From Haladaptatus halobius (lineage in GTDB: Archaea > Halobacteriota > Halobacteria > Halobacteriales > Haladaptataceae), in NCBI RefSeq assembly GCF_020618475.1, contig NZ_CP085335.1:62001-126000 (forward strand): a DNA stretch of 64,000 bases, read 5' to 3'. A program made the translations under genes and the position numbers. Position 1 is the first letter of the stretch. The number at the start of each line of letters is the position of its first letter. This document shows, one piece after another, positions 9,384 through 18,798 of this stretch. The notes beneath the pieces are model-generated. The model saw only the letters and a program-made list of their open reading frames with translations, had not been told where the DNA came from and did not search any database.

Positions 9384-9698
9384 ATTTGTATCTTGGCTAT
9401 TAATAACTAATTCATAAAACAAAAAATATATTCGCATTTATATAATATAGAAAAAATTCCGAATATCTTGCTAGACGAATCAAAGAAGGAACTTATAACT
9501 CGCCGAAACACACTGTAAAAACCCTCGAAAAACGATCTTACACCACCAACAGAAGTCGAGATTAGCGGCTACTCCAAACGTACTAGTAACAAAAGAAAGT
9601 CACATGAGCACACGAGAACCCGATCCGGTGCCGATATCGAAGGGGCGAAACGAATCGTGCGTCGCGTTGCGCGGTGACGATCCAATTCTCGACCGTCG
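9384..9698. other. AT-rich spacer between convergent genes
   Basis: These 315 bp lie between the 3' ends of the sulfatase and the second O-antigen-ligase-like gene. The first 90 bp are extremely AT-rich, with runs such as ataaaacaaaaaatatattcg. I see no gene or clear terminator hairpin. Confidence 0.5.
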
Positions 9699-11141
9699 TT
9701 ACTGCCGATATCCGTTGATGAGATAACCGAAGACCAGCGCGGAGATGATCGTTGCAATAGCGATATTGAACATCGTATATTTTTCGAACATATGGTGAAC
9801 CGAGAAGCCAAACGCGAACGCAAGCATCGGAACGTCGACGGTTTCGTATCTAAACAACCCTTCGGTAATGCTTCCAAGCGTCAATACTAGGTACGCGAGC
9901 CCACCGACAATTCCGACGTTGATGAATATCTCCACGTAGGAGTTATGGGGCGAATACCCACGGAATTGTGGATCTGGCACGAACGGCGCGATGACCTTGT
10001 CTTCAGAGACAACGCCGTAACCGAGTGACCCCGGTGCGTTTAGTATAGCTCGAAGACCGCCCTCCCAGAGCGCGAACCGACCGTGTGAGTCGATCGGGAC
10101 GATCGAGAGGGACATTCCTACGAAAAAGAATCCCGTCAGTACGCCCAGTGCGACGGTAGTGTAGGCGGCGGCTCGTCGACCCAAAACGACATAGGTAACG
10201 TACACCGCTGCCGCGAGTGCTAAAGCGAGCCAACTCGCCCGAGAATAACTCGCGTACACGCCAATACTGTTCAGCACGAACATCGCGCCTGCGACCGGAA
10301 CGAGCAGGAACGACCGCCGCCGTAGGGCTTCGCCCGTGAGTACAAGTGCCGCAAACGCACCTGCGAATGCGAGTCCACCAAGGGTGTTCGGGTTCCCGAA
10401 GATAGATTGCAAAAAGTGGAGTTTGGTGCCGAGCAGAGGGGGACTGAACTCGGCCCCGAACAGTTGTATTTGGAACCACAATATCTGATACTCCCCGAGT
10501 ACGTAGGCCAGGAGTCCAAGTCCGACCGCGAATGATGAAGCGAGACTCACTGCCCACAGGAAGACGTCGCGGGAGACGTGTCGCGGAATGAAAAACAGAT
10601 TCATCCCGAAGAGCAGCCCGACGAAGACGACGAAACTTGCTCTTCCCGATCCGGCAGCCATCCCGTTGACGTGGAAGAAGTACACGCCGAGTACCGTCGC
10701 GTACGCCGCAATGTAGACTGCTCGTTCCCAAAGGAAATCAATGAGGTCGTATCCGAGCAGTGGGTAAGCTAGATAATAGAGGTAGAGAATGGCGACGTGG
10801 ATGGTGCGACCTTCGTCGGCAGGTGGAATGTACGTGTACTTCTGTCGCAACAGGGCGAACGTCAGCAGTATCAGTATCGCGAGTTGTGCGACATGAAGCC
10901 AGAGATTTCGATCCCTTCGGTAATAGGCGTGGACGAATAGAAGGATTGGAGCGAAGAAAACATAGAGGAGATTAAGGTGAAATGAGGATAACCATTCAGG
11001 ACTGTTCGTCGCTCGAAGTAATACCTCAGCGAAGAGGAGGGGGAGCAAGAAGAGCTGTACGAGCACGAGGGGAAGGAGTTCGCGTTGAAATGGGTTTACT
11101 GGGAGTGTCGTCGTAGATGTCCGTTGGTTTTTCAGTTTCAT
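9699..11141 (-). CDS. O-antigen ligase family membrane protein (copy 2)
   Basis: A 480-residue polytopic membrane protein with about twelve hydrophobic helices. Its polar loop contains FGNPNTLGGLAFAG and, further on, a GFGVVSEDK-like turn and YSPHNSYVEIFINVG. The GNPN and SPHNSYVE elements are hallmarks of the Wzy_C/O-antigen ligase domain, where the loop His is catalytically important. It should act on lipid-linked glycans at the outer membrane face. It is clearly distinct from the 5182-6501 protein, so the island has two ligase/polymerase candidates besides the Wzy-like protein at 366-1685. Confidence 0.8.
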   Translation of the reverse strand: MKLKNQRTSTTTLPVNPFQRELLPLVLVQLFLLPLLFAEVLLRATNSPEWLSSFHLNLLYVFFAPILLFVHAYYRRDRNLWLHVAQLAILILLTFALLRQKYTYIPPADEGRTIHVAILYLYYLAYPLLGYDLIDFLWERAVYIAAYATVLGVYFFHVNGMAAGSGRASFVVFVGLLFGMNLFFIPRHVSRDVFLWAVSLASSFAVGLGLLAYVLGEYQILWFQIQLFGAEFSPPLLGTKLHFLQSIFGNPNTLGGLAFAGAFAALVLTGEALRRRSFLLVPVAGAMFVLNSIGVYASYSRASWLALALAAAVYVTYVVLGRRAAAYTTVALGVLTGFFFVGMSLSIVPIDSHGRFALWEGGLRAILNAPGSLGYGVVSEDKVIAPFVPDPQFRGYSPHNSYVEIFINVGIVGGLAYLVLTLGSITEGLFRYETVDVPMLAFAFGFSVHHMFEKYTMFNIAIATIISALVFGYLINGYRQ

Positions 11142-11631
11142 TTTATCTTGACCCTCATACGAGAGTGTATTAGACTAGGCCATTATAGAACATTTCAACA
11201 AAAATTTGAAGATTACATATATATTACCGAAATTTACAGACTCTAATTTGTTCTGCTGATCGTCCCTCTGCTTGAGCAGTACTCACGTATCATGGGCTTC
11301 TTTCCCATTACTAGGAAACGGTCACGGTGAGAAGCGACCCTGTTCGTCTCGCCTTCGCAAACGAGCAGCCTCATACATGTCCGATAAACCACATTGGTTG
11401 CACATATAAAAACTGATATGAGTAGAAAAGACAAAACCAAAATTATGTCTTTAAAATTATTATTTTAACGATAGAATTGACGCGAGCGGTAGACAGTTTT
11501 TCACCATCGATGGAGAGAGGAGTTCTTCTCATCGTTGAGGCATCAAATCCCTTTCCGAAGGAATACTTTGTAAGACACGGAAACTACTGCGCCCTGCTCT
11601 TTATCCGCACGAAGACAATACTTGGAAGTGA
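11142..11631. other. AT-rich spacer marking the right edge of the polysaccharide island
   Basis: These 490 bp lie between divergent genes and contain no recognisable gene. A 65-codon minus-strand frame (11243-11440) has no family features. Base composition changes from AT-rich to GC-rich just after 11631, where the core gene for aldehyde dehydrogenase begins. Confidence 0.5.
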
Positions 11632-13104
11632 ATGTCAAACAATGCCTTCACCACCGACGGAGAGTGGAACGCCCTCTACATCGACGGCGAATGGGTCGAT
11701 GGGGGCGACCGCGACGAAATCGAGGTGACGAACCCGGCGACGCGTGACCAGATCACGTCGGTGCCCGCCGCGACTGAGGACGACGTGAACCGCGCCTACG
11801 AGGCGGCCGCAGCGGCGCAGTCGGAGTGGGCCGACCGACCGCCGCACAAACGGGTGTCGGTTATCGAATCGGCGCTTGACCTGCTGGACGAGCACCGCGA
11901 CGCCATCCTCCGCTCGCTCGCCATCGAGGCGGGAGGCGCGAACGCAAAATCGTTCGCGGAGTTCCAGACCGCCCGCGGAATCACTCAACAGGCGGCGGAC
12001 TTCCCCTTCCGCGTCGGCGGCGACATAAAGGACTCGACGATTCCGGGCAAGGAGAATCAGGTGAAACGCGTCCCGATGGGCGTCGTCGGCGTCATCTCGC
12101 CGTGGAACTTCCCGTTTCACCTCTCGATGCGGGCCGTCGCTCCGGCGTTGGCGCTCGGGAACGCGGTCGTGTTAAAGCCCGCCTCGCCGACGCCGGTCGT
12201 CGGCGGACTCCTCCTCGCCCGCATCTTCGAGGAAGCCGGTCTACCCGAAGGGGTGCTCAACGTCGTTCCCGGCCACGGGTCGGACATCGGCGACCGGATG
12301 GCGTCCCACCCCGAGGCCGACGTTATCGCGTTCACCGGTTCGACGCAGGTCGGCCAGCGAGTCGCGGGGCAGGCCGCCGAGAACCTCGCGCTCCCAGCGA
12401 TGGAACTCGGCGGGAACAACCCCCACGTCGTCACCGAGGACGCCGACGTCGAGGCTGCCGTCGACAGCGCGGTCTTCGGGTCGTTCCTCCACCAGGGACA
12501 GGTATGTATCTCCATCAACCGCCACATCGTCCATGAGAGCCTCTACGACGAGTACGTCTCCCGCCTGACCGAGCGTGCCGAGGAACTCCCCGTCGGCGAC
12601 CCGACCGATTCCGAGACGGTCATCGGTCCCATCATCAACGAAGACCAGCGCGACCAGATGCTGGAGTACGTCCGGGAGTCGGTCGATGCCGGGGCGACGC
12701 TCGAAACCGGCGGACACGACGAAGGACTGTTCGTCAAGCCGACCGTGCTCTCCGGCGCGACGAACGACATGGCCGCCGCCTGCAACGAGCACTTCGGCCC
12801 CATCGCGCCCGTCATCCCCGCCGAAAGCGACGAAGAGGCCGTCGAACTCGCCAACGACACCGAATACGGGCTGGCCGCGTCGGTGCACGCGGGCGATCTC
12901 GGGCGCGCACAGGACATCGCCGACGCCATCGACGCCGGGATGGTTCACATCGGCGACCAGCCCATCAACGACGAACCGCACGTCCCCTTCGGCGGGGTGA
13001 AGGCGTCGGGCATGGGAAGGTACAACGGCGACGCGATTCTCGGCGAACTCACGCAGGAGAAGTGGATTTCCGTGCAGCGCGAGCGCCGCCAGTATCCGTT
13101 CTAA
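11632..13104 (+). CDS. Aldehyde dehydrogenase (NAD(P)+-dependent)
   Basis: A 490-residue ALDH of normal family length. It oxidises an aldehyde to a carboxylate using NAD(P)+. The catalytic Cys is residue 292 in GQVCISINRH and the general-base Glu is residue 258 in MELGGNNPH. The cofactor loop FTGSTQVGQ and the motif SPWNFPFHLS are present. NNPHVV replaces the more common KNPVIV-like run, as in benzaldehyde or vanillin-type dehydrogenases, but the substrate cannot be fixed. The ATG at 11632 follows an AT-rich spacer and no operon partner is evident. It is the first GC-rich core gene after the island. Confidence 0.9.
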   Translation: MSNNAFTTDGEWNALYIDGEWVDGGDRDEIEVTNPATRDQITSVPAATEDDVNRAYEAAAAAQSEWADRPPHKRVSVIESALDLLDEHRDAILRSLAIEAGGANAKSFAEFQTARGITQQAADFPFRVGGDIKDSTIPGKENQVKRVPMGVVGVISPWNFPFHLSMRAVAPALALGNAVVLKPASPTPVVGGLLLARIFEEAGLPEGVLNVVPGHGSDIGDRMASHPEADVIAFTGSTQVGQRVAGQAAENLALPAMELGGNNPHVVTEDADVEAAVDSAVFGSFLHQGQVCISINRHIVHESLYDEYVSRLTERAEELPVGDPTDSETVIGPIINEDQRDQMLEYVRESVDAGATLETGGHDEGLFVKPTVLSGATNDMAAACNEHFGPIAPVIPAESDEEAVELANDTEYGLAASVHAGDLGRAQDIADAIDAGMVHIGDQPINDEPHVPFGGVKASGMGRYNGDAILGELTQEKWISVQRERRQYPF

Positions 13105-13172
13105 CTCGACGCCTCGGTCGACTTTTCCCGGCGAACAGAAGACTTATTCTCACGATGGGTAACCGAGGTTCC

Positions 13173-13583
13173 ATGGCAGAACCAGTTATGGACACGGAGC
13201 AGGACGTGATCCTCAGTCGCGTCGGCGCGTTCGTCATCGACCACATCATCTCGTTCATCGCTGCGCTCGTCGTCGGCTTCGCGCTCGCGTTGGCGCTCGG
13301 CAGAGCGGGCATCTGGCTCGGCGTCTTCTCGGGTATGTTCGGCTACTTCATCGTCCTCGAAGGGTTGTTCGGCCAGACGCTCGGCAAGCGTCTGCTCGGC
13401 ATCGTCGTCGTCAAACGCTCGGGCGACCCGTGTACGATGGGTGCCTCGCTCGTCCGCAATCTGCTTCGGTTCGTCGACGGAATCCTGAGTTACGCCGTCG
13501 CGCTCGTCGTCATGCTCGTCAACGACGACCGCCAGCGAATCGGCGACATGGCCGCGAACACCGTGGTCGTCCGGGCGCGGTAG
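13173..13583 (+). CDS. RDD family integral membrane protein
   Basis: A 136-residue protein with three or four membrane spans. The RDD-domain features are RVGAFVIDHIISF near the start and GQTLGKRLLGIVVVK in the middle, then an amphipathic region ending RIGDMAANTVVV. RDD proteins are small integral membrane proteins, several linked to Na+/H+ or solute transport, with no settled role. I chose the ATG at 13173. An in-frame ATG at 13155 adds six residues and is also possible. A TATA-like cttattct about 30 bp before 13173 would fit a leaderless message. Confidence 0.8.
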   Translation: MAEPVMDTEQDVILSRVGAFVIDHIISFIAALVVGFALALALGRAGIWLGVFSGMFGYFIVLEGLFGQTLGKRLLGIVVVKRSGDPCTMGASLVRNLLRFVDGILSYAVALVVMLVNDDRQRIGDMAANTVVVRAR

Positions 13584-13609
13584 CTCGCGCGCCTCGGAAA
13601 TCCCGCTCG

Positions 13610-14947
13610 CTACTCTCCCCCGTCCGTTTGCGTCGGCGACTCGACCGTCTCTTTCTGCGGCGATTCGATGACGGTTCGTTCCGGTATTCCCGGGTCGGGT
13701 TTCGGACGTCTACTCACCAGTCGTTCGAGTAGCGAGAGTTCCCTCGGTGCGTCCTTCTCGATGGTCTCGTACTCGACGACGACGTTCCCCGCCTCCTCGC
13801 TGATTCGGAAGTAGTTCAGCCGAAAGGAGGGGTAGTACACCGGCGGGAGGACGCCGATCCACGTCGGCGTCCGGTGGAGTCGCTTGAGCCACGTCCCGGT
13901 GTTGATGATGACGCGCTTCCCGACCCTCGATAGCGACACTCGATGGGTGTGTCCGTAGATGAACGCCGCGACATCCGGGTTAGCTTCGAACACGCCGAGT
14001 GCGGCTTCGACGTAGGGTGCGTCGGGGTCTTCGGTGTCCGTTTTCGGCCGAACGAGGTCGAACCGTTCGAGCGTCTTCCGCACGTCGCGGGCGAAGAAGT
14101 ACAGCGGAATCGAGATGACGAACAGGAGGGAGACGATGACGAAGTTGACGACGAAGACGAATTCGATGAGGCTACCGACCAGTCCCAACTGTCGAAGCAG
14201 CGCGCCGGTGAGCCTCGTCGCGGCTCTCGCTCCGAACAGGCCGCTATCCCCGACGAGCAGGACGGCCAGATAGACGATACTCACCTGAAAAAGCAGGAGG
14301 AACGGAAGCGCGGCGTACCGGAGAAACGGACTCATCTCGCGGTAGAAGTAGTTCGACGCGATCCACTGCGGTATTTCTTCGAGCGGCGTCACCGACTGGA
14401 TGTCCTTGAGCCAGTTGTACTTCCCGTGTCCGGACAGTTGTCCGGCCTTTCCCGTGATGTGGCGGTTCACGAAGTAGCCGAGGGGGTTCGCGTACGGGTT
14501 CCCGAACTCGGGCATCCGGTTGTTCGCGTCCCGTTGCATCCCGTGTTCGATCCAAATTGTCTGCCCGGCGACCGGTCTGGCCAGCGAGAGCGTGGGGTCG
14601 AGTTCGACGTTGTACTCCCGAAGGCGTTCAACGTACGCTGAGTAGCCCGCGAGTTCGGCGTCGTGGTTGCCTGGAATGAGCGTGATGGTGACGTTCTCGC
14701 CGGTCGCGCGAAGTTGGTCGAACAGTTTTGGATGGTGTTCGACGAGTTCCTTGAACTTCGCCATCCCGTCCGTCTCGGTGAACTCCCAGAGGCCGAACGC
14801 GTCGCCGAGGATTATCAGTTCCGCGTCCTCGTCGGCTCCGTCGAGTTTCCGGAGGAACTCGACGAACTCATCTTCGAACTCGCACTCCTGTAGCTGTTCG
14901 TCACCCCCGACGTGAAGGTCGCTGACGAAGTAGTAGACATCGGACAT
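13610..14947 (-). CDS. Metallophosphoesterase with an inserted pair of membrane helices
   Basis: A 445-residue calcineurin-type phosphoesterase. Metal and catalytic residues are visible: SDLHVGG (D10, H12), LGDAFG (D49), PGNHD (N94, H95), IEHG (H135) and GHTHR (H333, H335). Between H135 and the last motif, two hydrophobic stretches (about 212-232 and 260-285) form a membrane hairpin, so the soluble domain is split around it. The first part recalls UDP-2,3-diacylglucosamine hydrolases, but archaea lack that substrate, so the target is unknown. I chose ATG 14947 because the fold starts there. A longer frame runs upstream but lacks family sequence. It is divergent from S6e. Confidence 0.8.
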   Translation of the reverse strand: MSDVYYFVSDLHVGGDEQLQECEFEDEFVEFLRKLDGADEDAELIILGDAFGLWEFTETDGMAKFKELVEHHPKLFDQLRATGENVTITLIPGNHDAELAGYSAYVERLREYNVELDPTLSLARPVAGQTIWIEHGMQRDANNRMPEFGNPYANPLGYFVNRHITGKAGQLSGHGKYNWLKDIQSVTPLEEIPQWIASNYFYREMSPFLRYAALPFLLLFQVSIVYLAVLLVGDSGLFGARAATRLTGALLRQLGLVGSLIEFVFVVNFVIVSLLFVISIPLYFFARDVRKTLERFDLVRPKTDTEDPDAPYVEAALGVFEANPDVAAFIYGHTHRVSLSRVGKRVIINTGTWLKRLHRTPTWIGVLPPVYYPSFRLNYFRISEEAGNVVVEYETIEKDAPRELSLLERLVSRRPKPDPGIPERTVIESPQKETVESPTQTDGGE

Positions 14948-15022
14948 TCCCCTTCCCCGAAGCAATAGACGACCGCGCGGGCGAAAGGGGTTTCGTCCGG
15001 AAGACGGTCGGTTTCGATGTCC

Positions 15023-15030
15023 TTTTAGGG
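15023..15030 (+). promoter_or_regulatory. TATA box of the S6e promoter
   Basis: The run ttttaggg lies about 29 bp before the ATG at 15052, the spacing of haloarchaeal promoters whose transcripts begin at or next to the start codon. No Shine-Dalgarno sequence precedes the ATG, in keeping with a leaderless message. Confidence 0.4.
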
Positions 15031-15051
15031 AGCGCCCGATATTTCTCCCGT

Positions 15052-15459
15052 ATGGCAAACTTTCAGGTCGTCGTCGCGGATCCCGACTCCGGGGCGGCGT
15101 ATCAGCGCGACATCGACGGACAGGACGCGAACCGATTCCTCGGCAAATCCATCGGCGAAGACGTAGACGGTGGCGCCGTCGGCCTCGACGGCTACACGGT
15201 CGAGATAACGGGTGGCTCCGACAACGCCGGTCGCCCGATGCGCGGCGACGTCGCCGGGCCGAACCTCAAGGACGTGCTCCTCAAAGGCGGTACGGGCTAC
15301 AACCCCGAGCGGGACGGCGAGCGCCGCCGAATCTCGGTTCGCGGCAAGGAGGTCAGCGAGGAAGTGGCCCAACTGAACGTCAAGATCGCCGAGCGCGGCG
15401 ACCAGTCGGTCGACGAACTGTACGGCGAAGGCGGCGACGAAGACGAAAGCGACGAGTAA
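15052..15459 (+). CDS. rps6e: 30S ribosomal protein S6e
   Basis: A 135-residue protein of the archaeal/eukaryotic S6e family and a component of the small ribosomal subunit. Characteristic runs are [13 protein letters not shown] at the start, [16 protein letters not shown] with GRPMRGDV in the middle, and the basic stretch [14 protein letters not shown]. The C-terminus ends in an acidic tail rich in Glu and Asp, typical of halophilic versions. It is followed closely by two conserved haloarchaeal genes, probably in the same transcript. Confidence 0.95.
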   Translation: MANFQVVVADPDSGAAYQRDIDGQDANRFLGKSIGEDVDGGAVGLDGYTVEITGGSDNAGRPMRGDVAGPNLKDVLLKGGTGYNPERDGERRRISVRGKEVSEEVAQLNVKIAERGDQSVDELYGEGGDEDESDE

Positions 15460-15498
15460 CGCGGCGAAACAGACACCACTCTCCACGAGCTTTTCACC

Positions 15499-15936
15499 AT
15501 GACCCAGCGGGTTTCCAGCGATACCACAGACACGATCCGTGCGACGCTCGCGCAGGCGGGCGCGACGAACCGTCCGCGCATCGAGATTTCGGCGGACGAC
15601 GCGGACGCTTTTCCGGCGGACGAACTCGTCCGACTCGTCATCGACGACACGGAGTACCGCGCTCGAATCGAACGTCCGCTGACCGGCGACGGTCGGCTCA
15701 TCCGCGGCGCGTACGACACGCCGCGACTCGCCCGCAATCCGAGCGACGGTGACAACCGCCTCGTCGAGTGGTTCGCCGGGAGCGACCGCGAACTCGGCCA
15801 GTCCGTGCTCGTCGACGTGGTCGAGGAAGGATTCCAATACGGACTTCGGAACCCCGGCGAACGGGCGGTGTACGCGGCGACGGAGAAACCGAACGACAGC
15901 CTCGCCGACATCGCGCGACAGGTGGAAGACCGATGA
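15499..15936 (+). CDS. Conserved haloarchaeal protein (DUF7112-type)
   Basis: A 145-residue soluble acidic protein with no catalytic motif I can name. Distinct runs are RIEISADDADAFPADE, RLIRGAYDTPRLAR and NRLVEWFAGSDREL. I recall this family beside S6e in haloarchaea as DUF7112. It starts 39 bp after the S6e stop, and its TGA overlaps the next ATG by four bases (ATGA at 15933-15936), so the two genes are translationally coupled. The position next to a ribosomal protein hints at an RNA or translation-related role, which is inference only. Confidence 0.75.
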   Translation: MTQRVSSDTTDTIRATLAQAGATNRPRIEISADDADAFPADELVRLVIDDTEYRARIERPLTGDGRLIRGAYDTPRLARNPSDGDNRLVEWFAGSDRELGQSVLVDVVEEGFQYGLRNPGERAVYAATEKPNDSLADIARQVEDR

Positions 15937-16346
15937 GTAGACGAGACGAGTTCCTCGCCGGCGAGCGCACGGACGATATCGCCCTCTTCCTCGCCGATTC
16001 GTTCGTCTCGGGCGACTCGTTGGCCGAGTACGGCGAGTCGGTTCCCGGCGGGACGCTCCTCGTCGTCTCCGGCGAGACGGGTCGAAGCGTCTTCGAGAAG
16101 GCGACCGGGATGGACGCGATGGACTTCGCCAAACGAGCGATGGGAACCGACGGCGAAATCGCACCGAACCTCGCGGGCGGCGACTGCCCGGAGGACGACC
16201 ACGACGTGGAGTTCGTCTTCGCGTTCGCGGAAGCGCAGAACGAGGAGGTTGGCGGCCTCTACGCCGAGGGTGACGTTATCCACGCGTACGCCTACTGCGA
16301 GTGCGGAACCGCCTATTCGCAGAAGTGGATCGCCGGCGAACGCTAA
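15933..16346 (+). CDS. Conserved haloarchaeal protein (DUF5807-type)
   Basis: A 137-residue acidic protein starting at the ATG that overlaps the previous stop. A longer frame extends upstream, but the coupled ATGA start is preferred. Features are an N-terminal DDIALFLADSF helix, a VPGGTLLVVSGETGRSVFEK strand-loop and a C-terminal YCECGTAYSQKW segment with two close Cys residues. I recall this as DUF5807, known only from haloarchaea. It has no membrane span. The 3' neighbour begins about 80 bp later on the same strand. Confidence 0.75.
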   Translation: MSRRDEFLAGERTDDIALFLADSFVSGDSLAEYGESVPGGTLLVVSGETGRSVFEKATGMDAMDFAKRAMGTDGEIAPNLAGGDCPEDDHDVEFVFAFAEAQNEEVGGLYAEGDVIHAYAYCECGTAYSQKWIAGER

Positions 16347-16425
16347 CCGATTCGACCGCGCCGATCGGCGGTCTGCAACCGTTTCGACCGTCACCGCTTT
16401 GCTCGCTCCCGGCGATGGATTCCGT

Positions 16426-16689
16426 ATGGTAGAACGTGTACCGCTCTCCGATTGGGACGCGGTCGAGTCGCATCTCCGCCGGTTCGCCGGGGAGGTCGAC
16501 GCGTCCGACGCGAAACTCGTCTCCCGGATGGGAGTGGCCCGATTCGCCGTCACGCGCGACGGCCGGGTGACCGCCGGGATGCCCCTGCACGATTTCGACG
16601 GACGCGCCGACTCGCTCGTCTTCGACCACGACAGAGGGGCGATTCGCATCGAACGGGCAGGCTCGACCTACGTTTTCCGTAGGCCGTAG
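16426..16689 (+). CDS. Conserved haloarchaeal hypothetical protein (87 residues)
   Basis: The ATG at 16426 opens an 87-residue frame with MVERVPLSDWDAVESHLRRF at the start and RIERAGSTYVFRR at the end. Composition is typical of a halophilic soluble protein and the strand matches the S6e run upstream. No motif or family is recognised. About 190 bp with an AT-rich patch (16801-16845) separates it from the convergent BtpA gene. Confidence 0.6.
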   Translation: MVERVPLSDWDAVESHLRRFAGEVDASDAKLVSRMGVARFAVTRDGRVTAGMPLHDFDGRADSLVFDHDRGAIRIERAGSTYVFRRP

Positions 16690-16876
16690 CTCTCATCGAC
16701 GGATGATCGGAGAGCGGTGACGGCCGAGGCCGCCGGATGACGAAATGGGTGCCTTCTCCGACTGATAGCCCCTTCGGTCACCGCCGCACCCGCTGGTGCA
16801 TCAACAGAAAATCAATAATAAATGATATAATTTTCTAAATATTGCGTAAAGAACACGGCGAACTCGATACTCGGAT

Positions 16877-17668
16877 TCACCGGCGGCGTGAGACCAGTTC
16901 CGTCACCCGCGCTTCGTCCACCGGATTCGTCGTCTCATTGCCCGCTTTCAGTGCGGTTCCGACTATCGCGCCGTCCGCCACGTCGAGCAGCCCGGAGACG
17001 TTCTCGGGGGTCGTACCGCTCCCGACCAGTACGGGCGTCTCGACGCCCAGTTCGTCCCGGCGGGCGACGACCGATTCCAGCGAATTGGCGTCCACCGGCC
17101 GGCCGGTTCCCGGCCCGCTGACGACGAGACCGTCCGCCCGCCCGCGTTCGACCGCCTCGGCGACCAGTTCGGCGGTAGGCCGCTCCGCGAGCGGGGCGGA
17201 GTGTTTCACGTCCACGTCGGCGAAGAGCGCCACGTCGGAATCGAGTTCGTCGCGGAGGCGGAGCGTCTCGTGCGCTCGCCCTTCGGCGATGCCCTGATCC
17301 GTCAGCCGCGTGCCAGTGTGGACGTTCACGCGGACGAACTCAGCTTCGGCGGCGGTCGCAACCGAGAGGGCCGCTTCGGCGTCGTTCCGGAGAACGTTCA
17401 CGCCGAGCGGGAGGTCGACCGCCCGCCGGAGTTCCGTCGCGACGCGGGTCATCGACGCCACGATGTGTTTCGGCACGTCGTCGGGGTAGAACGGAGTATC
17501 CCCGAAATTTTCGACCATTATCGCGTCCACCCCGCCCGCTTCGAGTGCGCGGGCGTCGGCGAGCGCGCGGGTGCGGACGGCGTCGAAGTTTCCGTCGTAT
17601 CCGGGCGCGCCGGGCAGGGCTGACAGGTGAACCATGCCGACGATGGTGTCGTCCGGTAGCACGCTCAT
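16877..17668 (-). CDS. BtpA/SgcQ family protein (TIM-barrel)
   Basis: A 263-residue TIM-barrel-like protein of the BtpA family. The N-terminal signature IVGMVHLSALPGAPGYDG is clear, followed by GVDAIMVENFGDTPF, FVRVNVHTGT, ADVDVKHSAPL, GLVVSGPGTGRPVD and PVLVGSGTTPENV, all characteristic. The cyanobacterial BtpA affects photosystem I accumulation. In archaea the reaction is unknown, though the fold suggests a phosphate-binding enzyme. Its ATG overlaps the stop of the upstream DHH gene by four bases, so the pair is an operon. Functional linkage between the two is inference. Confidence 0.85.
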   Translation of the reverse strand: MSVLPDDTIVGMVHLSALPGAPGYDGNFDAVRTRALADARALEAGGVDAIMVENFGDTPFYPDDVPKHIVASMTRVATELRRAVDLPLGVNVLRNDAEAALSVATAAEAEFVRVNVHTGTRLTDQGIAEGRAHETLRLRDELDSDVALFADVDVKHSAPLAERPTAELVAEAVERGRADGLVVSGPGTGRPVDANSLESVVARRDELGVETPVLVGSGTTPENVSGLLDVADGAIVGTALKAGNETTNPVDEARVTELVSRRR

Positions 17669-18762
17669 TCTTCGTTCGCTTCCTCGGAGTCGTCGTTCTC
17701 GGGTTCTAGATTTCGGAACCCGTCCAGAATCACCTGCTTCGCCACCGCGCCCTGCGTCGTCCAGTGGTGGGCGTAGTCGAGCATGTCGTCGTAGATGTCG
17801 GGTTTGCATCCCGCGGCTTTCGGGTGGCCGCCGCCGTTGACCTGCCGGGCGACCTCGTGGCACCGCTGGAACTCGTCGGTGCCGCGGATGCTCGCACTCC
17901 CGGCGGGTTTGACGACGACCGAGGCGTCCGCACCCCGTTCGCGCATCGCTTCGGCAACCTCGTTCTGCGAACAGCGACCGTAGGTGACGCCGACTGTCCA
18001 GTCGCCGATCTCCTTCACGTCGGCGCGCTCCACCGCTCGTTCGACGAGCGCGTCCTTCTCGACACGCTGTTCGGCGAGGAACTGCCGTACTTCCTCGGGG
18101 AGGTCCGCGCCGTGTTCCTGGATGACCGCCATGTACTCCTCGGGTTCCGACCAGTAGGAGTAGTCCGCGAGGTCGTCGCTGCGCGGGTCTTCGCGAAGCC
18201 AGAGGTCGTGGTCGCGCGTGACGGCGGCAAGTTCGACGAGGTAGTCCGGGAAGTCGTAATCGAGTGACCGAGCCACCACGTCGGCGGTACACTCCTCGTC
18301 CGACTCGCCGACAACGAGTTCGACGCCGGCGTCGCGCACCGCGTCGGCCACGGTGTCGTCCCACTGGTGGTGATCGAACCAGTACACCTCGTTCGCTTCG
18401 GCGACGAGCACCGTCAACTCCTCCGCGATGGGTTCGTAGGCGTCCGGGCAGAGGTCGCAGACGAACACCGTCGCGTCGGGTTCGCTGTAGGCGACCACGC
18501 GCTCCAGCGCGTCGTCCAAGTCGTGCGGTCCGGCGTCGATGAGCGCACCTTCGCCGTAGGCTTCGCGGACGAGCGCCGTCGCGGCCAGTCCGTCGGCGTC
18601 CGGGTCGGCGACGACCGCCACGTCCGCACCGGACAGCGCCTCCTGCGCTTCTTGTTCTTCCTTCTGTTCCTCGAGCGAGTCGGGCACGAAAAAGCCCTCG
18701 CCCGGCAATAGCGATTTTCGTTCGAGCGAGAGGTTCTCGTCGTCGATAACCCAGTCTTCCAT
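17665..18762 (-). CDS. DHH/DHHA1 family phosphoesterase
   Basis: A 365-residue protein of the DHH superfamily of Mn2+-dependent phosphoesterases and exonucleases. Conserved residues are DPDADG (53-58), CDLCPD (Asp 103) and DHH (130-132). The C-terminal DHHA1 substrate loop is NGGGHPKAAG. Archaeal relatives include RecJ-like/GAN nucleases and cyclic or nano-RNA phosphodiesterases. Here the spacing and the lack of an RNA-binding or OB domain leave the substrate open. It is soluble. It is the first gene of a two-gene minus-strand operon with BtpA. Confidence 0.85.
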   Translation of the reverse strand: MEDWVIDDENLSLERKSLLPGEGFFVPDSLEEQKEEQEAQEALSGADVAVVADPDADGLAATALVREAYGEGALIDAGPHDLDDALERVVAYSEPDATVFVCDLCPDAYEPIAEELTVLVAEANEVYWFDHHQWDDTVADAVRDAGVELVVGESDEECTADVVARSLDYDFPDYLVELAAVTRDHDLWLREDPRSDDLADYSYWSEPEEYMAVIQEHGADLPEEVRQFLAEQRVEKDALVERAVERADVKEIGDWTVGVTYGRCSQNEVAEAMRERGADASVVVKPAGSASIRGTDEFQRCHEVARQVNGGGHPKAAGCKPDIYDDMLDYAHHWTTQGAVAKQVILDGFRNLEPENDDSEEANEE

Positions 18763-18798
18763 ACGCCCTCTCCGACGCCCGGCGCAAAGAGTTCCCGG

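Noticed and set aside
15025-16649. Long minus-strand frames opposite S6e, DUF7112 and DUF5807 genes
   Set aside because: These arise from GC-rich third positions. Their Arg/Ser-rich products have no family motifs and overlap well-supported genes.
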